Assembly (NCBI GenBank): GCA_003567055.1
Contig: PXAW01000637.1
Location: 1 to 9,940 of the forward strand
Length of the DNA stretch: 9,940 bases
Reading direction: 5' to 3'
DNA from: Hyphomicrobiales bacterium
GTDB taxonomy: Bacteria; Pseudomonadota; Alphaproteobacteria; Rhizobiales; Beijerinckiaceae
Part shown: one piece after another, positions 7,072 through 9,940 of the stretch
Layout of the letters: each line of letters begins with the position of its first letter
How positions within the stretch are numbered: the first letter of the stretch is position 1
Position numbers and translations under genes: made by a program
Notes under the pieces: generated by a model
Told to the model about the DNA's origin: nothing
The model's input: only the letters and a program-made list of their open reading frames with translations
Database searches by the model: none

Positions 7072-7106
7072 GCCGCCCGCCGGAGCGGCGGCAGGCGAAA
7101 ATCGCC
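7072..7106 (+). other. Two small hairpins between the small gene and glnD
   Basis: GCCGCC (7072-7077) pairs with GGCGGC (7087-7092), and directly after it GGCGA (7094-7098) pairs with TCGCC (7102-7106) around AAA. They lie just past the small gene's stop and about 36 bases before the glnD start. No U-tract follows, so they are not a classical terminator. They may be a leader structure or chance pairing in GC-rich DNA. Confidence 0.25.
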
Positions 7107-7141
7107 GATGCGTCCTGCGTCGAAATCCTTTATGAGAGGGC

Positions 7142-9940
7142 ATGGTTCGCGAACGCCTCGATTCTCTTCTCGCCACGCTCGAAGCCGAGCATCGTCAACG
7201 TCCATTCGGCGATGCCGGTGCCCTGCGCGAGCGGATCGTGCCGGATCTGCGCGCAATCCTCGCCGATGGTCGCACCCATGCGCGGGAGCGGCTGTTTGCC
7301 GAGGCCGATGGTCTGGCCTGCGCGCGGCGCCTGTCGCGGCAGATGGATGCGGTGGTCGAAACGATCTACAGGGTCGTCAACCGCATTCTCTATCCGGTGG
7401 AGAACCCCTCCACCAGCGAGCGCCTTTCGATCGTCGCCACCGGCGGCTATGGGCGCGGGGCGCTGGCGCCGGGATCGGATGTCGATCTGCTGTTTCTGCT
7501 TCCCTACAAACAGACAGCCTGGGGCGAGAGCATGGTCGAGGCCATGCTCTACATTCTGTGGGATCTGCGGCTCAAGGTGGGCCATGCCACCCGCTCCGTC
7601 GATGAATGCCTGCGCGAGGGGCGCGGTGACTTCACCATCCGCACCGCCCTGCTCGAGACCCGCCATCTCGCCGGCGACGCGGCGCTCTACGGCGAACTCA
7701 AGCAGCGTTTCGATGCGGAGCTGGTCCAGGGTTCGGCGGCGGAATTCGTCGAGGCGAAGCTGCGCGAGCGCGACGCGCGCGTGCGCAAGGCCGGCGCCTC
7801 CCGTTATCTCGTGGAGCCCAATGTCAAGGACGGCAAGGGCGGCCTGCGTGATCTGAACACGCTGTTCTGGATCGGCAAATACGTCTACCAGGTCGAGGAG
7901 GTGAAGGCGCTCGTCGGTGCCGGGCTGTTCACGGCGCAGGAATTGCGGCTGTTCCAGCGCTGCGAGGAGTTTCTCTGGCGCGTGCGCTGTCATCTGCATT
8001 TCGAGACCGGGCGCGCCGAGGAGCGGCTGAGTTTCGATCTGCAACGGCTCATCGCCGAGTGTCTCGGATTTTCCGAGCGCGGCGGTCTTTCCGCCGTCGA
8101 ACGCTTCATGAAGGCGTATTTCCTCACGGCCAAGGATGTCGGTGATCTCACCGCGATCGTCTGCGCGGCGATGGAGGCGCGCCAGGCCAAGCGGATACCG
8201 ATGCTCGATCGCTTCATCGGCAGTCTGGGCGGCCTGCGCGGCGCGGCGCGGCGCCGGCGTGCGATCGGCTCCTTCGTGGTGGAGAACAACCGCCTGAGCG
8301 TGCGCGACGAAGAGACCTTCAGCCGTGATCCTGTCAACCTGATCGCGCTGTTTCGCGAGGCCGACCGCCATGATCTGGCGATCCATCCGGATGCCTCGCG
8401 GCTTGCCACCCGCTCGCTCAAGCTGATCACGCCCAATCTGCGCCGGGATGAACGCGCCAATGCGCTGTTTCTTGACATCCTGACCTCGCGCAACAAGCCC
8501 GAAAGCGTGTTACGGCGCATGAACGAGACGGGCGTGCTGGGCCGTTTCATCCCCGATTTCGGGCGGATCGTGGCGATGATGCAGTTCAACATGTATCACC
8601 ATTATACGGTGGACGAGCATCTGATCCGCGCGATCGGCCATCTCGCCGCCCTCGAGGCGGGGCGGCTGGGCGATACCCATCCGCTCTCCGACCGGATCAT
8701 CCACACGATCAGCCATCGCCGGGCGCTCTACGTGGCCCTGTTTCTGCACGACATCGCCAAGGGGCGACCGGAGGATCACTCCATCGTCGGCGCCCGCATC
8801 GCGCGCAAGCTGGGGCCACGCCTCGGCCTGACCCGGGCCGAGACCGATACGGTGGCCTGGCTGGTGGAGCATCACCTTCTGATGTCGACCATCGCCCAGA
8901 GCCGCGATCTCTCCGATCCGCGCACGATCGCGGATTTCGCCGGCGTGGTGCAGACGATGGAGCGGCTCAAGCTGCTGCTGCTGCTCACCGTCGCCGACAT
9001 CTCCGCCGTCGGGCCCGGCGTCTGGACCGGCTGGAAGGGCGAGCTCCTGCGCACGCTCTACAGCGAGACCGAGCTCGTTCTGGGCGGCGGCGATGCCGAT
9101 CTCGCGCGGCCGGCGCGGATCGACCAGGCGAAGGCGCGGCTGCGGGCGCAATTGCCGGACTGGAGCGATGCCGCATTCGCGGCCTATGCCGAGCGGCATT
9201 ATCCGGGCTACTGGCTCAAGGCCGACGAGCGCTTCCGCGAGCGCCACGCCCGCTTCATGCGCGAGGCCGATGCGGCGGGCCAGAGCGTCGCCACCGGGTT
9301 CGAGACCGACGGCTTTCGCGGCGTGACCGAGATCACCGTGGTCTCGCCGGACCATCCGCGCCTGCTCGCCATCGTCACCGGCGCCTGTGCCGCCGCCGGC
9401 GGCAACATCGTCGATGCCCAGATCTTCACCACGGTGGACGGGATGGCGCTCGATACGATCTTTCTCTCGCGCGCGTTTGATCGGGACGAGGACGAACTGC
9501 GCCGCGCAGAGAAGGTCGCCGGCTCGATCGAGCGGGCGCTGAAGGGTGAGGTGAAGATCGCCGATCTCGTCGATGGCCGGCGCCAGCCGCGCGAGCGCAC
9601 GAAGCCCTTCGTGGTGATTCCGGAAATCGTGCTCGACAACACCGCATCGGGCCGCTTCACGGTGATCGAGGTAACCGGGCTCGACCGCCCAGGCCTGCTC
9701 TACGATCTCACCACCGCTCTGGGCCGGCTCAATCTGAACATCGCCTCGGCCCATATCGCCACTTTCGGCGAAAAGGTGGTCGACGTGTTCTACGTGACCG
9801 ATCTCACCGGCGGCAAGATCATCCGCCCGGCCCGCCAGAACGCCATCCGCAAGGCCTTGCAGGAGGTCATCCGGGGGCCTGTGGCGGGCGAGCGCAAGGC
9901 CGAGAGCAAGGCCGAGAGCAAGGGTGAGACCCCCGGCGGC
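7142..9940 (+). CDS. glnD: Bifunctional PII uridylyltransferase / uridylyl-removing enzyme GlnD (C-terminal end cut by window edge)
   Basis: Cytoplasmic nitrogen sensor: it adds UMP from UTP to PII proteins (GlnB/GlnK) when glutamine is low and removes it when glutamine is high. There are 933 codons to the edge with no stop, already close to full family length. Domains in order: nucleotidyltransferase with GGYGRGALAPGSDVDLLF at 101-118 (Gly pair 101-102, metal-binding D113 and D115); the GlnD linker with VEPNVKDGKGGLRDLNTLFW at 224-243; an HD hydrolase domain with YHHYTVDEH (485-493), HD at 536-537, HH at 577-578 and D619; then two ACT domains, at about 728-800 and 839-910, each opening with a hydrophobic strand and a D-x-P turn (SPDHPRLL, GLDRPGLL). 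All catalytic residues look intact, so both activities are expected. A TGA at 7133-7135 in the same frame bars any earlier start. AGAGGG sits only one base from the ATG, an unusually short spacing. The extreme C-terminus is a charged Lys/Glu/Ser tail encoded by a short tandem repeat. No frameshift seen. Confidence 0.97.
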   Translation, partial: MVRERLDSLLATLEAEHRQRPFGDAGALRERIVPDLRAILADGRTHARERLFAEADGLACARRLSRQMDAVVETIYRVVNRILYPVENPSTSERLSIVATGGYGRGALAPGSDVDLLFLLPYKQTAWGESMVEAMLYILWDLRLKVGHATRSVDECLREGRGDFTIRTALLETRHLAGDAALYGELKQRFDAELVQGSAAEFVEAKLRERDARVRKAGASRYLVEPNVKDGKGGLRDLNTLFWIGKYVYQVEEVKALVGAGLFTAQELRLFQRCEEFLWRVRCHLHFETGRAEERLSFDLQRLIAECLGFSERGGLSAVERFMKAYFLTAKDVGDLTAIVCAAMEARQAKRIPMLDRFIGSLGGLRGAARRRRAIGSFVVENNRLSVRDEETFSRDPVNLIALFREADRHDLAIHPDASRLATRSLKLITPNLRRDERANALFLDILTSRNKPESVLRRMNETGVLGRFIPDFGRIVAMMQFNMYHHYTVDEHLIRAIGHLAALEAGRLGDTHPLSDRIIHTISHRRALYVALFLHDIAKGRPEDHSIVGARIARKLGPRLGLTRAETDTVAWLVEHHLLMSTIAQSRDLSDPRTIADFAGVVQTMERLKLLLLLTVADISAVGPGVWTGWKGELLRTLYSETELVLGGGDADLARPARIDQAKARLRAQLPDWSDAAFAAYAERHYPGYWLKADERFRERHARFMREADAAGQSVATGFETDGFRGVTEITVVSPDHPRLLAIVTGACAAAGGNIVDAQIFTTVDGMALDTIFLSRAFDRDEDELRRAEKVAGSIERALKGEVKIADLVDGRRQPRERTKPFVVIPEIVLDNTASGRFTVIEVTGLDRPGLLYDLTTALGRLNLNIASAHIATFGEKVVDVFYVTDLTGGKIIRPARQNAIRKALQEVIRGPVAGERKAESKAESKGETPGG
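9896..9931 (+). repeat. 12-bp tandem repeat in the 3' end of glnD
   Basis: AAGGCCGAGAGC occurs twice head to tail (9896-9907 and 9908-9919) and is followed by a degenerate third copy, AAGGGTGAGACC (9920-9931). The unit is a multiple of three, so it encodes Lys-Ala-Glu-Ser repeats without disturbing the frame. It lies beyond the second ACT domain, in a region expected to be disordered, and could vary in copy number between strains by slippage. Confidence 0.8.

Noticed and set aside
6820..7176. 118-codon minus-strand and 96-codon plus-strand frames overlapping the small gene
   Set aside because: Neither has a convincing ribosome site, and third-position G/C bias favours the frame starting at GTG 6817.
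7130..9754. Two long minus-strand frames (7130-8386 and 8510-9754) opposite glnD
   Set aside because: The plus strand carries an intact GlnD with all catalytic motifs; the antisense translations have no domain signature.
1..9940. Search for CRISPR arrays, tRNA genes, insertion sequences, att sites and defence or toxin-antitoxin modules
   Set aside because: No regularly spaced repeats, cloverleaf-like segments, transposase or integrase motifs, or known defence domains were seen on either strand.

Overview
The window is GC-rich coding DNA, with third codon positions dominated by G and C. It most resembles an alphaproteobacterium, probably of the order Hyphomicrobiales (Rhizobiales). The basis is the GlnD type, the PDC/Cache sensor kinase type and the TAXI-type TRAP receptor. 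The assignment is inference from protein style; no rRNA or other marker is present.

Layout: positions 1-941 (minus strand, running off the left edge) hold a nearly complete periplasmic solute receptor of the TAXI family of TRAP transporters. Upstream of it on the same strand, after a 217-base gap containing a terminator-like hairpin, is a two-TM sensor histidine kinase (1159 to about 2949) with a periplasmic double-Cache-like sensor and no receiver domain. A divergent intergenic region of about 155 bases leads to a 1184-residue secreted protein on the plus strand (3105-6659). It has at least three tandem beta-rich AMIN-like segments followed by a long alpha-helical TPR-like half. I do not recognise its exact family. 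Next come a locally AT-rich intergenic stretch, a small uncharacterised gene (6817-7068), and the bifunctional PII uridylyltransferase/uridylyl-removing enzyme gene glnD from 7142 to the right edge, with 933 codons and no stop yet.

How they fit together: the kinase and the TAXI receptor may form a sensing/uptake pair, because they share a strand and both look outward to the periplasm, but no response regulator or TRAP membrane subunit lies inside the window. GlnD is the nitrogen-status sensor that modifies PII proteins. The large TPR protein and the small gene have no visible functional link to it beyond lying upstream on the same strand.

I found no tRNA, rRNA, CRISPR array, insertion sequence, phage gene or toxin-antitoxin pair. 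The region reads as ordinary chromosome. The parts that deserve a second look are the repeat-built secreted protein, the small gene behind an AT-rich leader, and several hairpins. No intergenic stretch exceeds 300 bases.
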